Origin: Asparagopsis taxiformis
Taxonomy: Eukaryota > Rhodophyta > Florideophyceae > Bonnemaisoniales > Bonnemaisoniaceae
Direction of reading: 5' to 3'
DNA length: 64,000 bases
NCBI GenBank assembly: GCA_030407315.1
Contig: JALQPE010002280.1
Coordinates: 1 to 64,000, forward strand
The translations under genes and the position numbers were made by a program. Under the pieces are notes generated by a model. That model worked only from the letters and a program-made list of their open reading frames with translations. It was not told where the DNA came from and ran no database searches. The first letter of the stretch is position 1; each line of letters opens with the position of its first letter. Below are positions 1 through 12,290 of the stretch, piece after piece.

Positions 1-910
1 GATACTAGTAAACGCTTAAAGCCAGCGGAACTCACTATTCAGGTCAATCTTGTGTTATGCGGGAGTGACTTTATTACAAAATTTTGCGACTTCGACAGTA
101 ACTATGCCGTAGTATCTGTGCTAAAAATCAACATAGATGGTGCCATTCTTTACTAAGTAATACTACAGAAACTAAACTCAAGTACAATTATCTACTCTTT
201 CGACCGTACCCTACCTATGGTAGAACAATGACCATAACGAGATTAGCTAGTTCACGTCATACACTCTGTATCTCGCCTCTTTCATATGATTCTGCATGGA
301 CGTCCAAAACGTGACGTCATCGAAGCGTATGGCGCGTTGGAACAGTCAGTACCACTCCATCCCTCTACCATCAATACATTGCTACGACTACCACCAGTAC
401 CTCAGACCGGCGTGACCATCAATGTTCATGGTTCGAGTCCAACATGGTACTGTCATACATATGGTTCCCTCGTCTCGTGATTCCAGCAAGTAAATTCTAA
501 AAATAATGGAATATGCCACCTCCGGTCACCGTCATGACCAACGCGACGTGTCTTTGTCCTTTCCAATGTTATTTTTCCGTACAGTAGTGGAAAATTCCAC
601 CATGTCACGGTGCTTATACCCACTCCCACGGCGCAGTTTCATTCCACTCTATTCTTTACGGTATTTACACTACTTATCTATGGCACGGCGCCGGTAATTT
701 CTGCGATTTTTTTATGGTTTGCCATTCCACTAATTTCTAATGGTCCAGACCATAAAATTTACTGGTTTTTCAAAACATTGCTTTTCCTGTGTGCGACTAA
801 GGACAAGTTCAAGGACCTCCCGTTCCCGTACATGTTTGATGGCGCCGAGGGACCGCCGGAGACGATGGGTGGAGCATACGCCGCGGCGTTTTTACCCTTG
901 GGATACTCGG
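1..910. other. AT-rich stretch with no supported gene
   Basis: Only short ORFs occur here (for example 286-480 and 610-942). None shows a recognisable domain, and none is conserved elsewhere in the window. The end of this stretch may hold promoter sequence for the ParB-dioxygenase gene that follows, but I see no clear promoter element. Confidence 0.4.
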
Positions 911-3900
911 ATGATGCGCCCCGCTGCGGAGGATGGCCCTAGCGACACTCGTACCCCTGCTGCAGCGTCAAACTTCAACGCAGCGACGAACCAGGCCAGC
1001 TCGGGACGGATGCCCAGTACCGGTCCAGCAGGCGAAATCACTGGTTCGGGGGGTACGAAGCATCCAGCACGCTCCATTCCGGTTTCGGGAGGCACGAAGC
1101 GTCCTGCTCGCTCTGCAAGACCCTCCAGTGGAGGCACGAAGCACCCTGCTCGCTCCAACGTCACCGAAGCTACTACGCAGGACGTAACCGAGGTGGACGA
1201 CGAACCAGAGGTGGCGGAGAGCATTCGTGAGCAGCAGGGGACGCAAATTACGGTGCCAAGTTTGTGACGTCGTATTACGTCGGAGAAGGAGCGACTGTGT
1301 TGGTGAGGCAGCTAGTGGAACCGGCCGTGACCCTTCGCGATGTGAAAGAAGACCACGTGGAGGACCTGCGCAACACTATGTTGGCTGTGGGGTATGTGAG
1401 CTCTTCGCGTATCACTGTGACGGTGCTGAGGTCGCAGAACACGCACCTGCCCGCCGACACGCGTCTGTTCCAGAATGGCAAATTCCATGCCAATGCGAAC
1501 GTGACCGTGATCGACGGACTGCATCGTCTCAATGCTATGCATAGCATTGCCGATGACTTCACGCGCCTCACCCGTATGCACAGAACCAAGCTGCCACAGG
1601 ACGCAAACCGCTTGCGCTGGGTTACTCAGCCTCTGGATGTGTACTACCTTCGCCGCAAGGACAACAGTGATCTTCAGCCTCATGAGATCATCCACAAGAG
1701 TGCAGAGTCGAACCATACGACTGGGACGCAACTGACGGAGCGCTCCCTGGTTCGAATCTTGTCGTCCATCCAGCAGTTCATCCGTGCGATTGCTGTTGCA
1801 AATCACGTGGAAAACGCTGGCGACTTGCGTGAGTCTGATGTCATCCGAACATTGTTCGAGGCGCAGTTCATGGGGATGATGAATTCAACGAACACGGCCC
1901 GGCGGTGGACGCGTTTGGCTATAGCAACGCTGAAGCATCCTGTTCTCGACGAAGTGTTGCGTGAGCTGAACAATTCCGAGCGCCGCAACGAGATTGGGAT
2001 AACGCACCTGGACCACAAGATAGTGCGCGAGTTGCTGGAAGAAAACTTTGTCTTCGTCTTGCGTGGTCTTTCGGAGTACTTGAACCCTGCTCATGGTGGA
2101 CGTCCGGATGGACGCTTTGACGTGAACGACTTCTATACATACGTCCGTCGCGTGACTGCAATCGCAAATTATCTGTACGCTGCGTATGGGCGCCCAAAGA
2201 GTATTATGTGCAAGTCATTTCTGAGCACAGAGATGGCAATTGGTCGGTTAAGCAGCCGAAGGAGTTGCAATGGCATCTCACCAATGCCATTGCAATGTAT
2301 AGAGGGGACGACCGGAGCAGTGAGGTTCGAATGCGACGGAGAACCACGCGTTTACAGGATTTGGAAACGAACTTGAAAGAGTTTTCCAATCCGACATTGA
2401 AGAAGAAGACTAAGGCTCGACGCAAACGCCGCCCTTCTGTTGCCAATGTGAGACTCACTCACAAGAAGCAGCGGAATGTCGAACATGAGCCTGCTTCGCA
2501 TGGCATCCGCCGCCGTTCACAGCGACTTCGCTCGACGGGAGCACACGCCTCGAGGAAGAAGAGCCGGTTGTGGTACAACAATCCGCCGGGGAAGAAGAAC
2601 AGACCGTTGTTGATAAACCCACCGATCAACAACAAGCCACTGTTTCCGGTGATGAGGTTGACGAAGACTCCGCCCGTTCCCCCGATTCTGCCGTTGAGAT
2701 TGTCCCCCAAGATAACCAACGTGCTGGTGCGACTCCCTCCAACCAAGAATCTGTCCATACCGCTTCGGACGAGGAAGACAAAAACGGTGCAGACGAGGGC
2801 CAAGTCGAAAGCAAGGGGGTCCGCGAAGTGACAATTACATTCACTGTTCCGGAAGGAGTGGAAGTCGATGAAGACGGTTACATCGTTCGTGACTCTCCTT
2901 CTGAACACGACCTCCTGTTCGACAACCGTATGCCATCTCTTCCTGACGATTTCGAAGCCAAAGACCGAGCCGAAGGGCATCATCTGGCGCAGCGTCCCGC
3001 GGACGTCATCGCATCGGTGAGGGTTGGCTGCCTGCCCCCGATTGAGCTCAGGTTGTTATTGGAGAGTGTGGAAATCGATGAGGAGGGCAGAGAGGTGAGG
3101 TATTTGAAGGAAGTGGCGATGGACCCTGTGTTTGAGGGGCTGCATATTCCGGAACAACATCGGGCTCGTCATCTTGTTTTCGAGATCGACACCATCTATC
3201 CGATGTTTTTCGCAGCGTGGAATATGGCTGCCAAGGCGATGTGTGAGCCTACATCGACGTTTCTACCCTCGAGGCTGGACTTCGCCCAGGTTGCGCGAAT
3301 GTCTACAAGCTGGAAGGATTCATATGAGGCCGGCACTGGTATGGCGTACTTCCACAATTGCCGAACGGAAATCAATGAGCGAGGGTATACGGTGATGCAC
3401 AATTTCGCGGATGTAAGCTACCTCGATGCGTCGGACAAGTTCCCATTTGACTTGGGTCTCATGGAAGAAATTCCTAACCAGGAATTGTTTCGGTACTTCT
3501 TGGGAACATGGGAGGGGGAGCAGGTGCACAAGGACCCTGGGAACCGGCAGCTGTGGAGTCCCATTGTCAATACAGGGGACGATGAAACAGATGAGAAGAA
3601 CCGGAATGAGGGGAGGGCTCGCTTCACGTCTACGCGCCACTGCCTGGTTAACTATGCCGAGAACGACGAGTCGCGTACCGACCGGTTCAAGTTTGTGACG
3701 CGGCGAGCCCTGCTGGATGTGTGGTTGGGAATCCTTGTCCGGCTGATAGGGCTGGAGGAGTGCGGTTTACCGGGAGAAAAACTTGTCATGCCGGCATCTG
3801 GGGGACGGTTTTTGATAACGGGAAAGGGGTGTCCTCGGCAGGTCCCACACAATGATTTCCCTGTTCCTCCTCGCGACCGCAAAGATCAACTTCCGGGTTA

Positions 3901-4501
3901 CTTTGTTATTGCCAACGGAGATGACCCATTCCCTATCTGGGTGTGTCCAGGGTCCCACAAGTACGTCTTTTCCAAAGCGCTGGAATTAGATATGTACGCC
4001 AAGACGATGAAGCTGAAGAAGGTAATCGTTCCGCCACGTTCAGTCTTCATCGGTCACGGCCATGTACAACATGCCGGGGCAGGGCATGTCGACAGAGTTG
4101 TGTCACACACGACAACGAGGTATCACACGTATTTCAGGAATGCGTCGTATCCGATTCCCGACAATGTTTCGTTTGGTTTCATCAGGCGGTTGGGATTCGA
4201 AGAAGAAGTAATCGCCAATGCTCCGCGCCGGTCTGCCAGGCAAAGTCAACCGGCACCTGTCAATGTTCGCCACAAGACAGTTGTTCCCATCCCGGTCAAG
4301 AAAGATCGTAGGCCGAAGACAGGGCAGCTCGGAATCATGCGGATGAAGACGACAGAAGCTCCCAAGAAGAGAACCCTCACAGCGGGTGAAGAATTCATCT
4401 TGAGCAGATCAACTCCACAGTTGCCGATAACGCCTATTCTGCCGGAGATCCTGAATATAGTGAGGACGAAGAGGAAGAACAATTTTCCGACGGCTAGATA
4501 G
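911..4501 (+). pseudogene. Diverged ParB-like / 2-oxoglutarate-Fe(II) dioxygenase fusion gene, frameshifted
   Basis: This is the most diverged of the ParB-dioxygenase genes in the window. Methionines at 911/914 are followed by a Ser/Thr/Pro-rich leader with three GGTK(H/R)PARS repeats (about 1050-1160). A ParB-like domain follows, with DGLHR at about 1512-1526, aligning with DGSHR in the two element-B copies. A basic/acidic low-complexity linker leads to a C-terminal double-stranded beta-helix dioxygenase domain. Its putative ligands are H (3848) and D (3854) of HND, H (4070) of VQHAG, and R (4118) of TTRYH for 2-oxoglutarate. The reading frame changes near 1240, 2200 and 2535, so one polypeptide would need three corrections. 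I therefore call it a pseudogene; short introns or sequence errors are alternatives. A DNA substrate is inferred from the family context and is not visible. No CACTA terminus was found beside it. Confidence 0.7.
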
Positions 4502-4756
4502 CTTAAAAACTACTACTTTGGTAAACAATTATCGAGAATATAATCATCTCCTTTATCACTTTCAATCTATGAACCTACTATAATGTACTTCCGTTCCATG
4601 CCTTCAACTAGATTGTCCATTCCCTCGTGGGTTGGAGCATGATTTCCGGGACGATTCCCTCACATCTCTAGACTCGATGGTCTATGCTAGAAATAGCAGA
4701 ACAATTGGGTTTGGACGTGCTTCATCGCCTACTTGCTTCTGGTAATGGGTGGACGT
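4502..4756. other. Non-coding stretch
   Basis: AT-rich 3' flank of the preceding gene. I see no gene or repeat here. Confidence 0.4.
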
Positions 4757-5345
4757 GCACGATACACGATCAACCTGAAATGGACGTCCGGTGGATGTCC
4801 AGCTCAGATGCATTGCTGGCCAGCCCAGAAATTCTACAATTTCGGGCACAAAAAAATATTGCAAAAAACATCGATTTGGGCGGTCGATTGTGCCGTACGG
4901 CACACCCCCATCTCAAAAACATGTTCACATGTGCATGTTTTTGAGAATAGCCCAAATTTTAATTCAAATCATGGTGTCTAATTTGGCCACAACGGCCCCA
5001 GGAACCGGAGCAGCCACCCCGATCGGGGGCTATCACTGGCGTCTGTAAGCACCAACTGTAAGCCGGAACCGGCCGTCGCCCCGATCGGGGCTATCACTGG
5101 CTTCTATAAGCACCAACTGTAAGCCAAAATGGCGTCTCACGAAGGGTCGATTTCAGGCTCAATACGCCAGGGACAGGTCTTGGTCCTTGTTTCATCATGG
5201 TCCCGCCCCACTCTCTCACGACCAACCTGAAATGGACGTCCGGTAGATGTCCAGCTCGATTGCACTGCTGGCCAGCCCAGAAATTCTAAAATTTCCGAAA
5301 AATCAATTTGGTGGCCCAGCATCTCCTGTGCCGAAAATTCCCGCA
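4757..5345. repeat. Dispersed direct repeats and small inverted repeats
   Basis: About 70 bases at 4775-4845 recur at 5230-5301, sharing ATGGACGTCCGGT and GCTGGCCAGCCCAGAAATTC. A second unit with CCCGATCGGGG and TAAGCACCAACTGTAAGCC is present twice (about 5017-5062 and 5080-5124). An inverted repeat with arms CTCAAAAACATG / CATGTTTTTGAG lies at 4913-4944. The same GGACGTCC/TGGACGTCCG theme returns at 6640-6950. This looks like decayed non-autonomous element sequence; no gene is evident. Confidence 0.55.
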
Positions 5346-6639
5346 CTCACTTCTGAAATACTATATCGTAGTAGTAGTAGTCTAGACGTCTTTCGCACTT
5401 GTACGCATCAGGGAAGGCGTCACGGAAGGTTGAGACTACGCTACTTGTGTACCGCGTCGTCCGAAATAGCGAGTAGTGTTTGTTGTATAGTTGTGGAGTA
5501 TGCGTCTAGTGGTTTGTAAAGCTTGCAGAACGGGATAGGGATGTGGGTGGCACTATTTTATGAATACATGAGTACCAATATTCAGGGTTAACAAAGCGGA
5601 AAGGCATAGGCTCATACATGTTTGAGATTGCATAGTAGAGAAAATATTTACATCGAAATTCACATGGAGCAGATGGAGGTTTTAAGGATGAGGTATGAGA
5701 GGAAGAAAATTCTTCTGTGGTATGAGGATGTGTTCTAAGGGGGGATGGAATCTTGGGATGGTACAGGGGGAGGTGGAAATGCACGGAGTGCGGGTTTAGA
5801 TTGGAGTGTGATTCGGAGAGGAGTGCCGACAAGCATATTATGGGGATTGGGGAGACGCTGCGGGGTGTTGGGGTAGTGAGGGCGGAGGAGGTGTTTAGGT
5901 CGGACCGTAGGAGGTGCGGTTGAAGGCGCCGAGAGGAGGGGTTTTTAGGAAAGTGAGGAGAAAGAGGGGGAGGGGGTAGCGTCTGTTCTGGCTGTGGTGA
6001 GTGGGGATGTGATGGAGAAGAAGGGGGTTATTGTATTTGGGGAGGGAGGGGAGTGGGAGGAAGGGTGCGAAGTGGGGGGTTGATATGTGTTTCAGAGCGG
6101 GGAGGTTTCTGGGGAGACCGCGGGGGAGCGGGAGCGTGGGCCGGTGGTGGTGGTGTATACGGTATCGAAGATGCGGATGGCGTGGGGCATGGAGCAACTG
6201 AGGGAGGGAGGGGTGGAGCAGGTCGGGTACGGGATGGGGAGTGAGAGGTTTTCGAAGAGTAAGCTGCAGGGGAATTTTGTGGAGAGGGCGAAGGAGAGGG
6301 GTTGAAGGTAGAGGAGAGAGGGTATTGAAGAACAATACGTTTCAAAGGTGATGGGGGAGAGCATGGTCGAGGAGATAGGGGGTGTTTTGCCCTATTCTGA
6401 GGTAGTATGAGGACTGGTTATACGAAATCTGTACGGTAGAGCAGAAAGTAGGTATGGAATGGAGGTGTGCACCGTGGAAGCGGGGATAGGTAGCTGAAAA
6501 TGCGTGCTAGAGTGGTATTGGGGATGTTTGAGGTACAGTACGGGGGAGGTGAGCACCAACAGGAAGGGGGTGTGAGGGAGAGGATGAAAAAATTAAAGAC
6601 GAAGTTGGAGTCGACCGACAAGGAAAAATAGAGTGGTCG
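5346..6639. other. Region with strongly purine-rich plus strand (about 5700-6420), no clear gene
   Basis: From about 5700 to 6420 the plus strand is extremely purine-rich (runs of GGGGA, GGAGG). This creates Pro/Leu/His-rich shadow ORFs on the minus strand. A plus-strand reading (6087-6305) has a more normal amino-acid mix and could be a remnant of a GC/purine-biased gene, but I do not recognise it. Confidence 0.3.
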
Positions 6640-6950
6640 CCGTGATGGATGCGGACATCCATGTCGAGCACGGCGGCAGAAATTTCTGGGGTCGAAATTT
6701 TTGAATTTCTGAACCGGCGCCCGTCCTAGGTGGACATAGACATGGCGGAAGTCCATCCCGAGGGGGACATCCGTGGTACTAGAAACAATGAATGTCGCCC
6801 TAGTAATACTAGACGTACTGGACCGCATGGACGTCCGGTTCTAGGCGAACATCCAAAAATACTGGAGAACATGGACGTCCGCCTAGTAATACTAGGTGTA
6901 CTAGAGGTTGTGGACGTCCGCGTCCATTTCCGAGAACACAGACGCATGCT
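6640..6950. repeat. GGACGTCC-containing repeat cluster
   Basis: Several copies of TGGACGTCCG and of its reverse complement alternate with TAGTAATACTAG-type palindromes (6798-6812 and 6885-6898). The sequence relates to the repeats at 4775 and 5230 and is probably one decayed inverted-repeat element. Confidence 0.45.
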
Positions 6951-7569
6951 TCCATTCCCGAAAAATAATCAATAAACATTTCTCTCGGTAGAGACGTTCA
7001 GTCACCTTGCCGAAAATGAAAAATATTATTTTGTCTCGCTGTCAGGCAATAGCTTCACAGTCCAGAGAGAAGATTCTAATCTCGCTTCATATCTGGCGTA
7101 TGAACGTTATTGATCACAATACTGCAGATACCAGGAATCACTGTAGAGGAAGGGATGAAAAGCGAGGGGAGAAGAACATGACAGCTACAATGATATCTGC
7201 TTTATCAGTACCTGATCTTCAATGCCAAGTGGTATTTGGGAATTCTAGTGAATCCGGAAAAAACCACAATACATTTGTCTTGCCCATACGAAAGACTAAT
7301 GAGCCTAAGAAAATGAGAGCCATTTTCACTGCGCTAGAGAATTATTGTTAGAATTACAATTACTAAGGGGTGTTTTGACAAACAGGGCAGCGTATTGACC
7401 GGAAGGAAGGAGCCTCAAGTGAGGGAACCACGAATAAAACTTTGTGAGGTGCCTGTTGAAGATTATCCTTTACACAGCGTTTCAAGATATATCTATCTAT
7501 GCCATAAAGTTCATAATAATGGACGCTTAATCACATTATGTAATATATCATTTCATGCATACAGTGATG
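6951..7569. other. Stretch without a recognisable gene
   Basis: ORFs at 7007-7351 and 7395-7580 show no domain I recognise and have no counterpart elsewhere in the window. Confidence 0.35.
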
Positions 7570-8532
7570 TGATGCAATAGTGCGCAGGTCAGCTACGCAG
7601 ACCTACGCTGCAGATCACCCTGGACCAATATATCGAATCCAGGTGAATACAGGCTAGTAGTGAAGTTCTATTATGGAAGAGGCTGCGAACTCCGGCCCAG
7701 ATCTGTGGCACGCAACATTGAAACAGTTTAAATAGTAAAAGCCAATAAAATTGTCAGGGCGCTAACTCATCGGATGCCGTTGCTGTAGCAGGTAGAAAAT
7801 CCGCTAGAGCGGCAAACCACCCGACAAGTATCCCGAGCCTCGGTAGAGGAGGTGGTAGAGCAGATGAGCCTTATAGCGTACCCAGCGGGTAGTCTCGTAT
7901 GAGAGATGGTATCGCTACCCGGATGGGGTTGTGCGATTGTAGTGCTCACGCGAGGTGCGTATGAATGGAGCGAGTGACGTAATCCGTCGAGCTGTTGGCT
8001 AACCCTAAGGTCTCTCCTGAGAGGGTTAAACGTTAGGTATGCGAACACTGTTCCAATGGGTCGTAATTCCACTTGAGTTTACGTTACTCTAGAAACCGAG
8101 CCTACTGGCTAATTCAGTGGCATATTTATACTAGGTCTACTGTAAGCTAGGGTTAGTGGTTAGGAATAAATATCCAGTTAGTTGACCAACCAGAGCCCAA
8201 TTAACGGCACTCGCCTACCCGCGAGGTTGTTGACAGTTAGGCTTACATTGTAATGTACAGCCGATCAGCTTAAGTTAGAAATTTGCCCCTTGTGGGGTCT
8301 TGGCCGGGGCCGACGGGCCCGAGTGGGCTATTTACAGCATTGTCCTTGTCCCAATTACAGGAAACACGCCCAATTGACTGGTGCCTTGTGATTGGCACAT
8401 CCCGTAAGTGGGTACCCAATAGGGAGGCGACACGGCTTAGTATGAGAGGACCACCAGGCAGTGCGACAGTAAGCACTACACAATACAATAGATAACTTTA
8501 CACTGATAACATGTCAGACCTGCCCAATAGCA
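7570..8532 (+). mobile_element. Probable 5' LTR/leader of a Ty1/copia retrotransposon
   Basis: This non-coding kilobase precedes the copia Gag reading frame, so it is the expected place for the LTR and leader. I could not identify exact LTR ends or a primer-binding site, and the 3' LTR is not visible because the element is broken by later insertions. Confidence 0.3.
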
Positions 8533-9181
8533 GTGTTTAAGATTGACAACCGTGATCTCTGTGAACGGCCGAGAGTAAGGAAGAGTATCTTTCTAAAAGG
8601 TTATCGGCCCTTCATCGCCTACGCTGTGCTTCTCCCCACAATGACCAATCCGTCACTACTGGCACTCGAACTCAACAACGCCCCATTCTGGCATCGCATG
8701 TTACAGGCCATATGGCCGGGCAATATCGCCCTCGACATGAGCCTTAACCACTTTCTCGATGCCTCCCACACAGCCCCAGCTGACCCTGCGGAGTACAAAG
8801 ACTACAAACGCCAGCAGGAGCGCTTTACCATGCTCATTTTGGCCAGCCTCCGGAAAAATCACAGCAGACCTTTCCGCAGATCAGCTCAAGCTCTCACCAT
8901 ACCTACTCACGCCCCTCGTCCTCAACGCCGTCAATGCACACAACGCCATCGACCACTCCATACTGGAAGCTAATGCTCGTCACATCCGACTCACTTCACT
9001 CCACCACGCACCTGAATTCATCCAAAAACAAAAAGACCTCCGCCGCACAATGTGTACTGCGAACTACCCCAACATTCAAGACGAAATAACCACTGTCAAA
9101 TTCATGATTAACGGTCTACAAGATGTCACTGAAATTCATAACACACACGATACCATGATCCTCCACCCCCACCGACAATAA
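8533..9181 (+). pseudogene. gag: Copia-type Gag, frameshifted
   Basis: The first half reads in one frame from 8533 and carries a W-x-x-x-M helix region (APFWHRMLQAIWPGN) typical of copia-type Gag (UBN2-like). It is rich in helix-forming residues. Near 8860, in an A-run, the frame shifts by one base, and the rest of the domain continues to 9181. No CCHC zinc knuckle was seen. The frameshift shows that the element is old. Confidence 0.55.
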
Positions 9182-9469
9182 ACGACTTCTCCACCCGCCT
9201 TCAAAGGTTCATCAACAGCATCATATTCTACCAACGAGCCGTCCCACCTTCCTCCGCACGTCACACCTGAACGCCCACATTCCGCCTAACATTACGGCCC
9301 CGCACCAGGCGCCCCACTCCAAAATGGCGCCTCAATCTTCCCAGCAGGCCTGGAACACCACAAATGTGGCGCACATTCCATAACTCGACCACCCAGACCA
9401 ACAAGGACTGTCGCGCACAGCAACATTATGCACAGGCACACCACAGGCTAATGAAACCATAAACGTTCA

Positions 9470-10455
9470 CACCGAGCTTGAGGAGCATACCGAAGCAGTC
9501 ACCAACGACATGGAACTCAACCGTAAGTCCTTCATCTTAGACTCCGGAGCGCACCCGACGCATCTCAATCGACCGCACCCACACACAACGCCACTAACGT
9601 CACCTCGTTACACCCACACTGCTGCGAACCACTGACACACCTTCACCCAATCGGGTCCGATACAGATCAAGACACTCACTATGCCACTCAAAATTGATCA
9701 TGCGATCGTCACTCAAGACCTACGACACAATCTCGTATCCGTACACTCCATCTCGAACTGACATGGCCCGGTCACCTTTACACCGTCTACGTCCTTCATC
9801 ACCCAGCACGAACGTCTTGCGCCTCGGAAAATAGCAAGTTTTAAGCACGGCCTATACGTCATTGAAAATAAACCGCCAGGCTTTCCCCCCATTCCACTCG
9901 TGGGTCACAGCACTACGCGTTCCTACACTCGCTCGAATAGCAGTCATCCCCACACGACATCCACACGTACAGACTCTCAGCAGCGAAATACATCCGGCAA
10001 TCCACGCACAACACGCCCGCCCCCTCCTGATGCCCCCTTTCAGAACACACGATCCAAGAAGCGGACGCCCATATGGGATAGACCATGGCGCACGTCCACG
10101 CCCACACCAAGGCCACCCCGCACATCTACAAAAGTGGCCACCACAAGTACACCTGCCAACAAGCCCAGCTATTGTCCGTCTCCACGCCCCCAAACGACAA
10201 CAACGACGAAACCGTGCGACTCCCCACCGTCCAGCAGAAGCACCACCCACACCACTCACGCAAAATCCCAAACGGACGCCGCCGCAGCTCCGAAAACAAA
10301 ACACTCACCACCTCTCACAACATTTTCTGATAAACCACGGCTCCGAAAAACTCTCTACGACCCACAGCCTAACGACACCCCAAACCCTGCACATGACCTA
10401 CACCTCCAACTTGGTCTTCCAAACGCACAAACCATGCGCCGTATGTGTAGGACCA
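9470..10455 (+). pseudogene. Copia protease and pre-integrase region, degraded
   Basis: At about 9508-9580 the translation contains FILDSGAHPTHLN, which matches the retropepsin active-site context of copia polyproteins (F-x-x-DSGA-x-x-H). Downstream text contains in-frame stops. A Pro/Thr/Ser-rich linker (about 9900-10370) leads to a Gag-pre-integrase start (LHLQLGLPNAQTMRRM at 10401-10448). That domain is cut off by the next insertion and resumes near 11230. Confidence 0.6.
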
Positions 10456-11225
10456 GCCCGGATGGCGGTCACTAAGAGAGTTCTAGAATCGCTTGCCTTG
10501 TCAGGGCGTGTTGAACCGTAACGCGCTCGTGAACTTGCGTTTCGCACGTCGCTCGGTCACGGAGGCGATCGGGTGGTACAACGGCGGAACGCGCAGGGTC
10601 GATCGCAACACGGGATTCGCGGGCCGGCGCAAGCCGTGATCTCAGGGGGAGATCACCGAGTAAACTCGAGCTCAACACGATCCACGCAGGGGTCGTAAAT
10701 CCCTGGCCTAGCGGTAGGCGGCGCAACGCGCGGTCTCGCGGTGCGACGCAATTCGACGGTCGGTAAACGCGGCGCGCGCGCACGTACGTCGGCGATCGTG
10801 AGCAATCCGCACGCAACGTTGTAACGCAATCGGTCCTCGCGACGCGCTCAACGCTTAACTCGTAGCTGCGAAAGTGCTGACTGTTTATTGGTAGGGTGCG
10901 AAGCCATGCGACCACTAATAGCTAACTTACTTGGGACAGGCTGTCCTTGTGTGGCCGGCCGGCGGCGGCCGCGCGCTCGCACGCCAAAAAAGGAAATATT
11001 TGGGAAAAAGACTTTCGTCATAAAAAACCCAAAAAGGGAAATAAAGGGAAATTCGCGGAAAACGCTACACGTGGCGCGGCTCGCGGTTTCGTGGCAACGT
11101 ACGCGCGTACGCGCTCGCATTGACGCTCCGTGACACGTAATCAAGGCGCCACGCGTACGCTCGCTTACTAAACTAACTCAAACGGATGCTTGCGGACTAA
11201 CGTAAACGCGCGCGCTCGCATCGGT
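10456..11225. mobile_element. CpG-rich insertion splitting the copia pre-integrase domain
   Basis: The copia reading stops after NAQTMRRMC and resumes at about 11230. The roughly 0.7 kb between them is much richer in CG dinucleotides (GCGCGCGCGCACGTACG at about 10770) and contains no long ORF. This is best explained as a separate insertion, for example a solo LTR or SINE-like element. Its exact ends and target duplication were not identified. Confidence 0.45.
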
Positions 11226-11540
11226 TCCATCGACCAACTTAAATTGCACCACAGTATGTACCGCCACAAACACACCCCTGCCCTTGCACAATATCAGCAC
11301 CTTGTCATCTCTGACATGAAATGCAGTGCCTGTACGATTGCCAAAATTAAATCTGCCCCACTCAAGCCCACGCCGGATAGTCACCAAGTCGGACGTCACA
11401 TATCATCCGATGTCTGTGGCTCCTTGTCCACCCCGTCATCCCAAGGCAGCCGATACTTCGTCACATTCATCTACACGAAGACACGCTTCATAACTGTGTA
11501 CTTCCTACACAATCGTTCCGCAATACCAGACGTCACCATT
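11226..11540 (+). pseudogene. Copia pre-integrase and N-terminal integrase, 5' part
   Basis: The translation from about 11238 contains LHHSMYRH, then CSACTIAKIKSAP (the zinc-binding end of the pre-integrase domain). The integrase core start follows, with ISSDVCG and RYFVTFIYTKTRF. The frame runs without interruption to 11540, where element A begins. The downstream part lies at 39626, 28 kb away. Confidence 0.75.
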
Positions 11541-12290
11541 CACTACGGTGTTGAAAAGGGGGCCTCAGACAGTACGGCGAGACAGTGATTTTTACTGTCT
11601 GAGACAGTAAAAATCACTATGCGGCAAATGAAAATTAATGCCACACTTGGAGACAGTGATTTGCACTGTCTGGCAGACAGTACGGAACACTGTCTGCAGA
11701 CAGTAAAAAACACTGTCTCACCGTACTGTCTGAGGCAGTGAATGGAGACAGTAAAAATTAATGATTTATTCAATAGTTGGATATGATGTAATTTACTGTA
11801 CTGGGCAGTGTTGGCGGATAGTGTTTTGTATTGGCCAAGGCAACATGGCCGGATAGTGAAATACGCTGCCTGGGACAATAGATGGAACCAACACGGTGCA
11901 CTGTCCTGGGCAGTACCTGGAGACAGTGATTTTCACTGTCCTGGGCAGTACCTGGAGACAGTGATTTTCACTGTCCTGGGCAGTACCTGTAGACAGTACT
12001 TTTTGCTGTCCTGGGCAGTACCTGTAGACAGTACTTTGTGCTGCCCTGGGCAGCACCTGTAGACAGTACTTTGTGCTGCCCTGGGCAGCACTTGTAGACA
12101 GTATTTCGTGCTGCCCTGGGCAGCACCTGTAGACAGTATTTTGTGCTGCCCTGGGCAGCACCTGTAGTTAGTAATTTTCACTGCCCTGGGCAGTACCTGT
12201 AGACAGTACTTTGTGCTGCCCTGGGCAGCACCTGGAGACAGTATTTCGTGCTGCCCTGGGCAGCACCTGGAGACAGTAAAAGTAGTGTCC
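11541..12290. repeat. Left terminus and subterminal 35-bp array of element A
   Basis: After the CACTAC terminus come irregular AGACAGT...ACTGTCT palindromes (11565-11760). From about 11900 to 12275 there are about 11 tandem units of 35 bases, each with CTGCCCTGGGCAG or CTGTCCTGGGCAGT as palindromic core. The same array, expanded, starts element B at 42156. In En/Spm-type elements such subterminal motifs bind an element-coded protein; that role here is inferred. Confidence 0.8.

Noticed and set aside
610..942. 110-residue ORF with a hydrophobic start
   Set aside because: No family resemblance, and it overlaps the start of the ParB-dioxygenase leader in another frame. Probably chance.
5895..6335. 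Pro/His/Leu-rich minus-strand ORF of 146 residues
   Set aside because: It is the shadow of an extreme purine-rich plus strand, with no domain.
7740..8500. Possible large-subunit rRNA piece (AGTATGAGAGGACC at about 8439)
   Set aside because: Only one short motif resembles the sarcin-ricin loop. The surrounding sequence does not match rRNA that I can recognise, and the position fits a copia leader.
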